A program made the translations under genes and the position numbers. This document shows, one piece after another, positions 8,096 to 17,784 of a DNA stretch of 64,000 nt. The first letter of the stretch is position 1. Each line of letters begins with the position of its first letter. Where the stretch lies: assembly GCA_963692975.2 (NCBI GenBank), contig CAXMMR010000037.1, positions 62,001 to 126,000 on the forward strand, read 5' to 3'. The stretch comes from CAXMMR01 sp963692975 (GTDB taxonomy: Bacteria; Pseudomonadota; Alphaproteobacteria; Acetobacterales; Acetobacteraceae). Under the pieces are notes generated by a model, which had not been told where the DNA came from, did no database searches, and saw only the letters and a list, made by a program, of their open reading frames with translations.

Positions 8096-9616
8096 TCAGC
8101 GCAGGCCTACCAGCGTAATCGGATCGTTTCCGTGCGGATCGCGCACCTTGCTGTCGTTGCGGTTCCACCAGCCGCCGCCGAGCGCCTGGAACAGCCCCGC
8201 GGTATCGGACAGCCGCAGCGCCTGCGACTGCACGAGCGTCAGCCTTGCCTGCAGGTCGGCCTGTTCGGCGCTTAGAAGCAAGAGATACGACACCTGGCCC
8301 AAGCCGAGCTGCCGGCGAGTGATGACCAGCGTCTGACCCGCCGCCTGGTCGGCCAGCGTCGCGACGCGCACCGCGTCGGCATCGGTCTGCAGCGCGCGCA
8401 GCGCGTCGGCGACGTTCTGAAAAGCGGTCACCACGGTGCTGCTGTATTGCGCCGCCGCCTGTTGCAGGGCCGCTCGGGCGGCGCGCTCCTTGTGCAGCAG
8501 GATGCCGCCTTCAAAGATCGGCTGGGTGACGGTGCCGGCCAGCGTCCAGAATCCCGTTCCGGGCGAGAACAGATCACCGGCCTTCAGGCTCTCGCTGCCG
8601 CCGAAGGCCGACAAGCTCAGCACCGGCAGCCGGTTGGCGACAGCGACGCCGACGAGCGCGCTCGCCGAGTGCAGGTTTGCCTCCGCCTGCCGGACGTCCG
8701 GCCGCTGCTCCACCAGGCGTGACGGCAGGCTGAGCGGCAGCTCTTGCGGCAGGTGCAGCGAGGCCAGGTCGAACGTCTCCGGCACGCCCTGACTCGGCAG
8801 CCGGCCGCTCAGCGCCGCGATCAGGTCGCGATCGACCGCAAGCTGACGCTCCAGCGGCGGCAGGCTTGCTTCGGCCTGCGCGGTCGCCGCGACCTGCGCC
8901 AGCACGTCGACCCCGGCGATCTGGCCGAAGCGCAGCTGCGTCTGCAAAATACGGAGCAGGTCGCGCTCGATGGCGACGATGTCGTGGGTGGCGGCGATCT
9001 GCTGGCGCAACGAAGCCTCGGTCACGGCCGCCGCGACCAGGTTGGCGGTGAGCGTCAGGTAGGTCGCCTCGAGCTGCTGGCGCTGCATGTCCGACAGCGC
9101 CACCAGCGACTCCGTCTGGCGCCGGTTCAGCCCGAACACGTCCGGGTTGTACGAGACGTTCAGCTGCGCCGTGTACAGCGAATAGTATGGATTGTTGTTG
9201 GCAGCGACCGGCGTGATGGTGGACGTCGCAGTCTTGTTGCGGCTCGGCTGGAACGAACCGGACAGGCTCGGTAGGTAGTTGCCTTCCTGCGCATAGACGT
9301 TCTCGCGCGCCTGGCGCAGCGCCGCCTGAGCAGCCGCAAGGTCCGGATTATGGGCCAGCGCGTCGGTGATCAGCAGGTTGAGTGGCTTGCTGTGGAATAG
9401 GCCCCACCACTCGCCGGGAATGTCGAGGTCCTGGTTCAACGTCTGCGTCGGGTTAGCCGCGCTTGCGTCGGCGACGAGCTGCCGCGGCGTTGCTTCGGTG
9501 GTGTAACGGTCGGTCGGAGGCGGTGCCGGCTTGTGAAAGTCCGGCCCGACGGCGCAGCCCGCAAGCAGCCCCGCCGACGCCGCCGCGGCGAGCAGCGGCC
9601 AGCGTGCTGAGCTCAT
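8096..9616 (-). CDS. Outer-membrane efflux lipoprotein, TolC/NodT family
   Basis: Outer-membrane channel of a tripartite RND pump, 506 residues. The N-terminus is a lipoprotein signal with lipobox LLAGC (Cys21) followed by AVGPDFHKPAPPP, typical of NodT-type channels. Two repeated outer-membrane-efflux-protein domains follow, with long helices such as LEATYLTLTANLVAAAV and QTLVITRRQLGLGQVSYLLL. The ATG overlaps the stop of the upstream RND gene (ATGA at 9613-9616), so pump and channel are translationally coupled. The substrate follows from the HME-type pump next door: probably heavy-metal cations. Confidence 0.92.
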   Translation of the reverse strand: MSSARWPLLAAAASAGLLAGCAVGPDFHKPAPPPTDRYTTEATPRQLVADASAANPTQTLNQDLDIPGEWWGLFHSKPLNLLITDALAHNPDLAAAQAALRQARENVYAQEGNYLPSLSGSFQPSRNKTATSTITPVAANNNPYYSLYTAQLNVSYNPDVFGLNRRQTESLVALSDMQRQQLEATYLTLTANLVAAAVTEASLRQQIAATHDIVAIERDLLRILQTQLRFGQIAGVDVLAQVAATAQAEASLPPLERQLAVDRDLIAALSGRLPSQGVPETFDLASLHLPQELPLSLPSRLVEQRPDVRQAEANLHSASALVGVAVANRLPVLSLSAFGGSESLKAGDLFSPGTGFWTLAGTVTQPIFEGGILLHKERAARAALQQAAAQYSSTVVTAFQNVADALRALQTDADAVRVATLADQAAGQTLVITRRQLGLGQVSYLLLLSAEQADLQARLTLVQSQALRLSDTAGLFQALGGGWWNRNDSKVRDPHGNDPITLVGLR

Positions 9617-12600
9617 TCGGCCGGCTCCGCTTGGCTCATGCCGGCCTGGGCCGCGCCAGCCCGCGCCGGCACACGCCGCGAGAACAGGTCGAGCAGCACC
9701 GGCAGCACGGTCAGGATCAGCACCGGCGCCAGCAGGATGCCGCCGACGACGACCAGCGCCAGCGGCTTCTGCACCTGCGAGCCGATGCCGTTGGAGACCG
9801 CGGCCGGCAGCAGCCCGACCGCGGCGACGACGCAGGTCATCACCACCGGGCGCATCTGCGTCAGACACGTCTGCACCACCGCGTCGGCACGCAGCATGCC
9901 GTGCGCGACCATGCGGTTGAAGTAGGTGACGACAAGAATGCCGTCCATCGCCGAGATGCCGAACAGCGCCACGAAGCCGATCGCCGCCGAGACGCTGAAC
10001 GGCGTGCCCGTCGCCGCCAACGCGACGATGCCGCCGATCAACGCCATCGGGATCACGCTGGCGGCGAGCAGCATGTCGGTGAGCGAGCTGAAGTTGAGAT
10101 AGAGCAGGAAGCAGATCAGCACGATGCTGAGCGGCACGACGATCTCCAGCCGGTTCAGCGCCTCCTGCAGGTTGCCGAACTCGCCGACCCACTCGGTGTG
10201 ATAGCCGCCCGGCAAGCGCACCTCGGCGGCGACGCGCTGCTGCGCCTCGACCACGGTGGCGCCGAGATCGCGCCCGCGGACGCTGAACTTGATCGGTATG
10301 TAGCGCTCCTGGCCCTCCCGGTAGATGAACGAGGCGCCCGAGGTCAGCCGAACGTCGGCGACGTCGCTCAGCGGGATCTGGGCGATGCCGCCGCTCGGCA
10401 GCGCGGCGCCGATCAGGATGTGGCGGATTTGGTCCAGATTGCCGCGATACTGCGAGGACAGCCGCACCATGATCGGAAAGTTGCGGTCGCTGCCTTCCTC
10501 GTAGAGGTTGCCCGCCGCTTGGCCGCCGATTGCCGTCTGCACGGTGGTGTTCACATCGCCCGGCGCCAGGCCGTAGCGCGCCGCTCGTGCCCGGTCGATG
10601 TCGATGCGCACCGTCGGCTGGCCAAGTGAGCTGAGCACGGCCAGGTCGGTGATGCCCGGTATCTTGGCCATCACCTGCTGCATCTTGTCGGCGGTGCGCT
10701 CCAGCACCTCGAGGTCGCCGCCGAACAGCTTAACCGAGTTCTCGCCCTTCACGCCCGAGGCCGCCTCCTCAACGTTATCCTCGATATACTGCGAGAAGTT
10801 GAAGTCGATGCCGGGGAACGCCGCCTGCAGCTGCGCTGTCATCTGCGCCGTCAACACCGCCTTGTCGACGCCGGCCGGCCAGGTGTCGAACGGCTTGAGG
10901 GGCACGAAGAACTCGGCGTTGAAGAACCCGGTCGCATCCGTGCCGTCATCCGGCCGTCCGTGCTGGGAGACCACCGTCACCACCTCCGGATAGCTCTTCA
11001 GGATCCGCCGCATGCGGTCGACATAGGGCGAGCCGGCCTCCAGCGAGATCGAGGTCGGCATGGTGGCGCGAATCCAGAGATTGCCCTCCTCCAGCTTGGG
11101 CAGGAATTCGAGCCCTAGCCCGCGCCCGGCAATTCCGGCGAGCGCCAGCATCAGCAGCATCCCACCGAGTGTCAGGATGCGGTTGGCAAGAGCGGCGCGG
11201 ATCACCGGCGCATACAGGCGGTGCAGGAAGCGCACGACCAGGGTGTCGCGCTCCTCGACCTGCTCGGGCAGCATCAACGCAGAGAGCGCCGGCGTCACCG
11301 TGAATGTCGCGATCAGGCCGCCGGCGATCGCATAGGCATAGGTCTTGGCCATTGGCCCGAAGATGTGGCCCTCGATGCCGCTCATGGTGAACAGCGGCAC
11401 GAAGGCTGCCATGATGATCAGCGCCGAGAACAGGATGCCTTGGCTCACGTCGGCCGCGGCGAGCGCAATCACCGCGGCCTTGCCGCGCAGCATGGTCGGC
11501 GCGCGAGACGGGTCAGGCCGGGCCGCCAGCAGCAGACGCTCGGCAATCGGGTGCGACAATCGGCGGAAGATGCTCTCCATCATGATGACGCTGGCGTCGA
11601 CAATCAGGCCGAAATCGATCGCGCCCACCGAAAGCAGGTTGGCGCTCTCGCCGCGGACGAGCAGCAGCGCGATCGCAAACGCCAGCGCGAACGGGATGGT
11701 CGCCGCGACGATCACCGCCGAACGCAGGTCGCCCAGGAACAGCAGCTGCAGCACGAAGATCAGGACGACGCCCTCGACCATGTTGTGCAGCACGGTGTGC
11801 GTCGTCACCTTGATCAAGTCAGAGCGGTCGTAGATCGGCACGATGCGCACGCCGGGAGGCAGGATGCCGGTGCTGTTGATCCGCTCGATCTCGGCTTCCA
11901 CGCGCTTGATCGTCGGCGTGCTCTGCTCACCGCGGCGCATCAGCACGATGCCCTGCACGATGTCGTTACTGTCGTCCTGCCCGGCGATCCCGAGCCGCGG
12001 CTGACTGCCCACGCTCACCGTCGCGACGTCGGAGACCAGCACCGGCAGGCCGTTGCTCGAGCTCAGCATGGTGTTGCGGATGTCGTCCAGCGAATGGATC
12101 AGCCCAACGCCGCGGACCACGGCAGATTGTTGTGAGAACGATACTGTCTGGCCACCGACATTGACGTTGGCGTTGTTCAGCGCCGCCATCACCTGCGGCA
12201 CGGTGAGGCCGTACTGCACCAGCTTCGCCTGATCGATGTCGACCGAGAACGTCTTGGTCTTGCCGCCCCAGCCATTGACGTCGGCGACACCCGGGACCGC
12301 CTTGAAGCGGCGCTCCAGCATCCAATCCTCGATCGTCTTGAGGTCGGTCACCGAGTAGCCCGGCGGCCCGACCACGCGGTAGCGCATGATCTCGCCGATC
12401 GGGCTTTCCGGCGAGATCGTCGGCTGCGCGCCGTTCGGCAGCGGCGGCAGCTGCGAGAGATGGTTGGTGACGCGCTGCTCGGCCTCCTCATAGGTGAAGT
12501 CGTAGGTGAACTGCACCTTGGTGTCCGACAATCCGAACAGAGAGATCGTCCGGATGGCCTGCACGTGCGGGATGCCGGCCATGGCGATCTCAAGCGGTAT

Positions 12601-12795
12601 CGTGATGTTGCGCTCGATCTCCTCAGCCGACTGGCCGGTGTTCTGGGTCACGATGTCGACCAGCGGCGGCACCGGGTCCGGATAGGCCTCAATGTTCAGC
12701 GCCAGAAAGCTGACCACGCCGCCGGCAAACACGATCAGCAACATGATCGCAACCAGCACCCGCTGGCGCAGCGCCGCGGTGATCAGCGCATTCAT
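9613..12795 (-). CDS. Heavy-metal efflux RND transporter (CusA/CzcA family)
   Basis: Inner-membrane proton-driven pump of 1060 residues, full length for the HME-RND family. It starts MNALITAALRQRVLVAIMLL with the usual first membrane helix, then YPDPVPPLVDIVTQ. The transmembrane-4 signature AIDFGLIVDASVIMMESIF keeps the two Asp and one Glu that define proton coupling in HME pumps (D402, D408, E415 of CzcA). Periplasmic porter domains precede helices 2-6 and 8-12. It lies in an operon adaptor-pump-channel. The metal (Cu/Ag versus Co/Zn/Cd/Ni) cannot be decided from sequence by eye. Confidence 0.95.
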   Translation of the reverse strand: MNALITAALRQRVLVAIMLLIVFAGGVVSFLALNIEAYPDPVPPLVDIVTQNTGQSAEEIERNITIPLEIAMAGIPHVQAIRTISLFGLSDTKVQFTYDFTYEEAEQRVTNHLSQLPPLPNGAQPTISPESPIGEIMRYRVVGPPGYSVTDLKTIEDWMLERRFKAVPGVADVNGWGGKTKTFSVDIDQAKLVQYGLTVPQVMAALNNANVNVGGQTVSFSQQSAVVRGVGLIHSLDDIRNTMLSSSNGLPVLVSDVATVSVGSQPRLGIAGQDDSNDIVQGIVLMRRGEQSTPTIKRVEAEIERINSTGILPPGVRIVPIYDRSDLIKVTTHTVLHNMVEGVVLIFVLQLLFLGDLRSAVIVAATIPFALAFAIALLLVRGESANLLSVGAIDFGLIVDASVIMMESIFRRLSHPIAERLLLAARPDPSRAPTMLRGKAAVIALAAADVSQGILFSALIIMAAFVPLFTMSGIEGHIFGPMAKTYAYAIAGGLIATFTVTPALSALMLPEQVEERDTLVVRFLHRLYAPVIRAALANRILTLGGMLLMLALAGIAGRGLGLEFLPKLEEGNLWIRATMPTSISLEAGSPYVDRMRRILKSYPEVVTVVSQHGRPDDGTDATGFFNAEFFVPLKPFDTWPAGVDKAVLTAQMTAQLQAAFPGIDFNFSQYIEDNVEEAASGVKGENSVKLFGGDLEVLERTADKMQQVMAKIPGITDLAVLSSLGQPTVRIDIDRARAARYGLAPGDVNTTVQTAIGGQAAGNLYEEGSDRNFPIMVRLSSQYRGNLDQIRHILIGAALPSGGIAQIPLSDVADVRLTSGASFIYREGQERYIPIKFSVRGRDLGATVVEAQQRVAAEVRLPGGYHTEWVGEFGNLQEALNRLEIVVPLSIVLICFLLYLNFSSLTDMLLAASVIPMALIGGIVALAATGTPFSVSAAIGFVALFGISAMDGILVVTYFNRMVAHGMLRADAVVQTCLTQMRPVVMTCVVAAVGLLPAAVSNGIGSQVQKPLALVVVGGILLAPVLILTVLPVLLDLFSRRVPARAGAAQAGMSQAEPAE

Positions 12796-12820
12796 CGAAA
12801 GCCCGCCCGAACAAGAGAAG

Positions 12821-12935
12821 CGCTTCTTTTTTGAAAAAAAGAAGCGAAAAACTTCCTGTCGCGCTGTCGCGAGCCAGGCTCGCCAGGCCCGTTACTAGAT
12901 AAAAGTTTTTTGGTTCTTTTTTTCAAAAAAGAACC
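12821..12935. repeat. Twin-hairpin AT-rich repeat, copy A
   Basis: Hairpin 1 CGCTTCTTTTTT/GAAAAAAAGAAGCG (12821-12846), an inner arm AAAACTT, a variable centre, the mirror arm AAGTTTTTT, and hairpin 2 GGTTCTTTTTTT/CAAAAAAGAACC (12912-12935). It lies between two genes of the same efflux operon. First of six copies. Confidence 0.9.
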
Positions 12936-12950
12936 GCTTTCCTGCCTCAC

Positions 12951-14249
12951 TTAATCAGCCTCTGCCGCACGGTCGATGAACACCGCGCCGGCGGTGACCA
13001 CCACGTCGCCGGGGCGCAAGCCCTCAAGCACCTCAACCTGGCCGTCCTGGTGACGCCCGAGGCTCACATGTCGGATCAGCAGCGTCTTGTCCGGCCCGGC
13101 GAGCCAGACATGCGCGCCGTCCGGGTCGTAGACGATCGCCGCCTCGGGGATCGACGGCGCGCTTACCGCCGCGCCGGTGACGATGCGAAACGTTGCGAAC
13201 ATCTCCGGCTTGAGCAGCCCGTCGGGGTTGGCGATTTCGGCATGGATCGCTAGTCGATGTGTCGAGGGGTCGATCGAGGACGACACGTAGGTGAGCCGCG
13301 CCTTGAACTCCCGGCCCGGCAGCGCGAGCACGTGCACCACCACGTCGTCACCGACATGGATCTGCGGCGCGTCAACTTCGCGCGCATTGGCGACCAGCCA
13401 CAGCCGCGAGGTGTCGCCGATGGTGAAGAGCGGGCTTGGCGGCGCACCGCCGCTTTGCTGGGTGACGATGTTCTGGCCGAGGCCGACTTGGCGCTGGATG
13501 ATCGTCCCCCCGATCGGCGCGGTCACGATCGCCTCCGGGCTGAACCGCGTCGGGTCGGTTGCCGCCTCCATCGCCCGCACCTCGAGCGCCGTCTTGCCCA
13601 GGATGCGCAGCCGGTTGCGCACCGCGCCGAGCGCCACCTCGGCGCTGTTGAAGTTGCCCTGCGCGCTCGCGAGGTCTGACTGGCTCTGCTGCCAGTCCTT
13701 CAGTGCCGAGCCTTGCGCAAGATAGAGCTCGTGCTGGCGCCGCTCCGTGGTGGTCGCGAACGCCAGTTGGGCGCGCGTGCTGCGATCCGTCGCCAAGGCC
13801 GAGAGCAGGTCGTTCGCGCCCTGAACGAATTCGCTCGCCTGCACGGCAAGCAGCGCATCGCCGGCCCGCACCTGCCCGCCGGCACGCGCAAACAGCCGTG
13901 TCACCCGGCCGGAATACGGCGAGAACACCGGCGTGGTCAGGTCATCGTCGATGGCGATCTTGCCATCCGTATTCTCGGTGTCGGCGAATGCCACCGGCTG
14001 CACCGTCGCGGTCTTGAAGCCCGCCCATTGCTGATCCGTCGGCTTGAAGCTGTCCGCCGACGCCACGACGGGGGCGGGCGGCGGCGGGCTCGGCGCAAAA
14101 GCGCCGCTGAGGACCAGATAGAGGGCCAACAGCCCGGCGCCGATGGCGATCACCGCAAGCTGCGCCCCGCGCGTCAGGCGCCGCCCGGCAGGCACCGGCG
14201 TCGCGACCGCCCGATCGGTGCCTGGCGCCTTCCTCTCTGTCACGTCCAT
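12951..14249 (-). CDS. RND periplasmic adaptor (membrane fusion protein, CusB/CzcB type)
   Basis: Periplasmic adaptor linking the RND pump to the outer-membrane channel, 432 residues from the ATG at 14249 (a GTG at 14279 would add ten). One N-terminal membrane anchor (AVIAIGAGLLALYLVL) is followed by a proline-rich linker, a barrel-sandwich domain (FSPYSGRVTRLFARAGGQVR), an alpha-hairpin and a beta-barrel (IVTAPIGGTIIQRQVGLGQ). The C-terminal domain ends VEVLEGLRPGDVVVTAGAVF. It is separated from the pump gene by the 115-bp twin-hairpin element, unusual inside an operon. Confidence 0.92.
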   Translation of the reverse strand: MDVTERKAPGTDRAVATPVPAGRRLTRGAQLAVIAIGAGLLALYLVLSGAFAPSPPPPAPVVASADSFKPTDQQWAGFKTATVQPVAFADTENTDGKIAIDDDLTTPVFSPYSGRVTRLFARAGGQVRAGDALLAVQASEFVQGANDLLSALATDRSTRAQLAFATTTERRQHELYLAQGSALKDWQQSQSDLASAQGNFNSAEVALGAVRNRLRILGKTALEVRAMEAATDPTRFSPEAIVTAPIGGTIIQRQVGLGQNIVTQQSGGAPPSPLFTIGDTSRLWLVANAREVDAPQIHVGDDVVVHVLALPGREFKARLTYVSSSIDPSTHRLAIHAEIANPDGLLKPEMFATFRIVTGAAVSAPSIPEAAIVYDPDGAHVWLAGPDKTLLIRHVSLGRHQDGQVEVLEGLRPGDVVVTAGAVFIDRAAEAD

Positions 14250-14488
14250 GCTGATCCAATCGGTCGAAAGCTGCGGCACTTCAATAGCCTAGCGGCGAAA
14301 CCATGGCGATCTCGACCGGCCGAGCCGTCCGCGTTGTCCAGTCAATCAACTCGCCATCTGCCACCCGTCTACCGACAGCGCGGATTTATACCGCACTGCA
14401 CGCTAAACAATCGATACTGACGCGTTGAGAATTGTGACGCAAAGCTCGGCCAGGCGACGAGCATCGCCCGCCGCGGGCATGGCCCGGC

Positions 14489-16396
14489 TCAGAAGTGCAC
14501 GATGATGTCCCCGGCAGCGAGCACCGTGTGGTTCTTGTTGGGCGCGATGCCGTGCGTCGGGCTGGCATTGAAGGCGTTGCGGTCGGCCGCCCAGTAGCCG
14601 ATCTCGGGCCGCAGCTCGACCTGCGGCGACAGCCAGTGCTGCCACCCGAACGTCAGCTCGTAATAGTCCGCCGCGGTGCCGGTACGCTGGCCTTGCGGGT
14701 CATGATAGTACTCAGGCCGGAACGAGAAATTATCGAGCGGGTCGGGCGAGTAGTTGATGTAGGACAGCACCGCCGTGGCCGCGGCCCGGCAGCGCAGCAC
14801 CGCCGGGGTCGAGCACTGCGCGAGGTTGGGCGCGTTGAAGCTGATGAACTCCGGCGAGAACGGCGTGCCGCCGGCGCCATAGATCGCCTCCGCCGTCGCG
14901 TTCTTCGCGTTTGGCACGCCGTCCTGGTACTCGTAATAAGATTCGAAGGCCAGGTGCCAGTGGTCGTTGAACTTATGATAGTAGGTGCCGCCGTACCACT
15001 GCAGGTTGTTATAGCCCCAGTTGCCGCGGTTGATGCCGTTGAAACAGGGCTGGATGTTGTCGCGCCCGTCATTGAAACTGTAACGGATACAGCCAGTGAA
15101 CGAAGGCTGGTTACCCGGATCCTTCGGGAAAGATCGTGTCGGATACAGGGCGTTATACGGATCGTCGTTGTTGATGCGGGCGCCGGCATGCCACAGCGGC
15201 GTCTCGGTGCCGTCGCTGATGCCGAACTGCAGGATCAGGTTCTTGGTCGCCGCCAGCGAGGCGACGACGCCGGTGTTAGTGTAGTTGTCGAAATTATAGG
15301 TGAAGGAGTGGGTGTACATGTAATTGTTCGGCGCCAGCTGCGCCTCGATGTCGGGCAGCGAGATGTAGCGTCCGGCGCGGATGACCACGCCCTGCGCCAC
15401 GCTCGGGATATAGAGCTCGCCATACTCCATCGGAAAGTCGTAGCCGTTGACGTTGTTGTGCTTGAGCAGTTGCGAGCTGACCAGGCCGTACGACGTCGTG
15501 TAGCGATAGTTCTCGCCATAGATGCCGGAGAGGCGGAAACCCCAATCGACGTGGTCGGTCTGTACTGTGTCGGGCGTACGCTCGATGTAGATCACCGCCT
15601 GATCGAGCTGCACCGTGTTGGGCGTGTAGGCGTAGCCGATCGGCGAGTTGCCGCCCGGGCGTTTGCCGTTGGTGCTGAGATTGCCGCCGCCGTCGATCCA
15701 GCCATAGGCCTGGATGTGCCAGTCGGAGAGGAACTTGCCGACGCCGGTGTTGGCGATCGACTGCATCAGCGGCGAGTCGGCCGAGGCCGGACGGTTGACG
15801 CCGATGGAGGTGGCGCCACCGTAAGGCCATTCGGTGAACGGCATCGGCGGCGTCGTCTCCGGCGTTGCTGGCCAGTCGGCGCGTCGCGAGGGCGGCGCGT
15901 TCGGGTCGGACGGCGCCGAGCCGTGCCCGAGCTCCAGCTTGTAGTAGTTGAGCAGACGCACGACGACGTTGCTGCCGAGATAGGTGTCCAGGCAGGCGTA
16001 GTTCTTGTAAGGATCCGGGTCGACGGAGCAATCGACCGGCGTCGTTGTCGCGATCGGCGTTGGCGCTTTCGGGGCGGATTGCGTATCCGCCGCGATCACG
16101 AATGGTGCGCCGGCCGGCGGTGCTGACGCGGCCGCGGCGAGCGGAAGGTCCAGCGGGTCCTGCTCGACCACCGCCGCCGGGGCCGCGTTCTGGGCCGCAT
16201 TCGGGGCTGCCGTCTGGGCCGAGGCCGCCGTCGCACCCGCCAGCACGAACCCGGCGATGATCGTCGAGCAGGCGATGCTTTGCCTGAAGGCGGCGCACCG
16301 GGCCTTGGCCGAGGCCATCGACCTCGCGAGGTCGGAGGTCACGATTGGCGTATCAGTCGCGCTGAGGGCGGCGCGCGAAATCCCTGGGCCAGTCAT
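14489..16396 (-). CDS. BBP2-type outer-membrane beta-barrel porin
   Basis: A 635-residue exported protein. The ATG at 16396 has GGGAGC six bases upstream and is preferred over 16429. A long signal region ends ...GATAASAQTA, followed by an Ala/Pro-rich stretch and then the BBP2 (putative beta-barrel porin 2) domain. Aromatic, alternating strands are visible, e.g. WHIQAYGWIDGGGNLST, WGFRLSGIYGENYRY and GYDFPMEYGELYIP, ending in a terminal HTVLAAGDIIVHF strand. The barrel C-terminus ends in Phe, as outer-membrane proteins commonly do. Substrate unknown. It is transcribed in the same direction as the NHL and OprB genes, with a 223-bp gap that probably holds its own promoter. Confidence 0.85.
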   Translation of the reverse strand: MTGPGISRAALSATDTPIVTSDLARSMASAKARCAAFRQSIACSTIIAGFVLAGATAASAQTAAPNAAQNAAPAAVVEQDPLDLPLAAAASAPPAGAPFVIAADTQSAPKAPTPIATTTPVDCSVDPDPYKNYACLDTYLGSNVVVRLLNYYKLELGHGSAPSDPNAPPSRRADWPATPETTPPMPFTEWPYGGATSIGVNRPASADSPLMQSIANTGVGKFLSDWHIQAYGWIDGGGNLSTNGKRPGGNSPIGYAYTPNTVQLDQAVIYIERTPDTVQTDHVDWGFRLSGIYGENYRYTTSYGLVSSQLLKHNNVNGYDFPMEYGELYIPSVAQGVVIRAGRYISLPDIEAQLAPNNYMYTHSFTYNFDNYTNTGVVASLAATKNLILQFGISDGTETPLWHAGARINNDDPYNALYPTRSFPKDPGNQPSFTGCIRYSFNDGRDNIQPCFNGINRGNWGYNNLQWYGGTYYHKFNDHWHLAFESYYEYQDGVPNAKNATAEAIYGAGGTPFSPEFISFNAPNLAQCSTPAVLRCRAAATAVLSYINYSPDPLDNFSFRPEYYHDPQGQRTGTAADYYELTFGWQHWLSPQVELRPEIGYWAADRNAFNASPTHGIAPNKNHTVLAAGDIIVHF

Positions 16397-16619
16397 CAAA
16401 AGCTCCCGTGACGGCGTGTCGCCGGTCACGCTTGCGCATGTCCGGCGCCGCCACGACTAGTATGGCCGCGCATATAAAAACTATGTACTTCGAGGGCGTC
16501 GGACTCGTGCCGGAGGGAACCAGTTACCCAAACGTCACGCCTCGCCTCGGCTCGAGTGGCGCAGGAAAGAGCGAGCTTGAACGTCCGGCCGAGGGTCGGG
16601 ACCGCATGGCTCGGCGGCC

Positions 16620-17771
16620 CTACATCCCACCGCGCATCAGCACGTTGTTATCGTCCGCGACATAATAGAAGCCGCGCCCATCCGGCGTCATCGCAATACC
16701 GAACAGGTCGCCGTTGCCAGGCGGCGATTGCGCCTGGTCGGAATTAATCCACTGCGCGTAGACCTGCTTGCCGGCGGCAGGATCGACCTCCACCAGCCGC
16801 CCGTCCTTGCCGTTGCATACAAGCAAATGCCCCTCCGGCGAGACCGTCATCGCCAGCGGCCAGGACAGCAATCCGTCCTTGGTCACAACCTTGCCGGTGC
16901 CGCTGCTCTCACCGCGCGTGTTGGCGTGGTCCACCGCGGTGATGACGTTGTCGAGCCCGTCGGTCACGTAAAGCGTGTCGTCGGTGCCGAGCGCGAGCCC
17001 TGTCGGCCCGAGCAGGAAGTTGTCGACATCGGCGCGCTGCGCAAAGCCGCTCGCGATCGTCGTCTGCTCGGTGAGCACCGGCGGCTTGCCGGCCGGGATC
17101 GACAGCTGCAGCCGCAGCACGGTGGCGCGGCGCAGCACCAACGGCAGCCCGGTCGCCGGGTCCTTCACGCGCGGCCCCTGCACACCAAAGCCGGCCATGC
17201 TGATGAACAAGGTCGCGCTCGTCCCATGGTCCACCACCGCCATGTTGCCCCAAGGATCGTTGATCGTCGGGCCCGACCAGACGGAGGCGAGTTTGCCGCT
17301 GGGATCGAGCACCAGCACGCAGCCATCGCCCTTGGTCGCGGTCGTGCCGTCCTTGCTCGGCGTGCTGCCGACGATCACCCAGCCTGACGTCAACATCGTC
17401 ATTGCGGTGCTTAAGCCGATGCCGCCAGGGCACTGCGGCAGACCCTGCGGCAGGCGCGCGAACAGGTACGTCTGCTGCGTCGACGGGCGATACCCCACGA
17501 TCGTGGTGCCGGTACCCTGCAGGTTCGAGATGTTGTTGAAGTTGTCGACCAGCACATCATCCTTCATCACCTTGCCGGCCGAGACCGGAGCGACGATGAC
17601 CGCGTAGGGATTGACGTCGCCGTTGTCAGGAATGGTCGAGCTCATCAGCGTGTGCCGGTGCACGAGCTCGAGGAAGCCGCGACGCGGCTCCGCCTGTGCC
17701 GTCGTCGCCACGGCGGCGAGCGCGAGCATGGCGAAGCCCCGGCATCGCCAGGTGATCAGTGTCGTCCTCAT
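16620..17771 (-). CDS. Exported NHL/SMP-30-like beta-propeller protein
   Basis: A 383-residue secreted protein of unknown function. The ATG at 17771 is preceded by GAGGAATGCC and gives a clean signal peptide ending ATTAQA before EPRRG. Repeated propeller blades are visible, for example GPTGLALGTDDTLYVTDGLDNVI, broken into the pattern LA.G.DDTLYVTDG, then LAMTVSPEGHLLVCNGKDG and FGIAMTPDGRGFYYVADDNN. It starts 13 bp after the OprB porin gene and is probably co-transcribed. Such pairs suggest an envelope-associated binding or enzymatic propeller, but no catalytic residues can be assigned. Confidence 0.75.
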   Translation of the reverse strand: MRTTLITWRCRGFAMLALAAVATTAQAEPRRGFLELVHRHTLMSSTIPDNGDVNPYAVIVAPVSAGKVMKDDVLVDNFNNISNLQGTGTTIVGYRPSTQQTYLFARLPQGLPQCPGGIGLSTAMTMLTSGWVIVGSTPSKDGTTATKGDGCVLVLDPSGKLASVWSGPTINDPWGNMAVVDHGTSATLFISMAGFGVQGPRVKDPATGLPLVLRRATVLRLQLSIPAGKPPVLTEQTTIASGFAQRADVDNFLLGPTGLALGTDDTLYVTDGLDNVITAVDHANTRGESSGTGKVVTKDGLLSWPLAMTVSPEGHLLVCNGKDGRLVEVDPAAGKQVYAQWINSDQAQSPPGNGDLFGIAMTPDGRGFYYVADDNNVLMRGGM

Positions 17772-17784
17772 GGCATTCCTCACG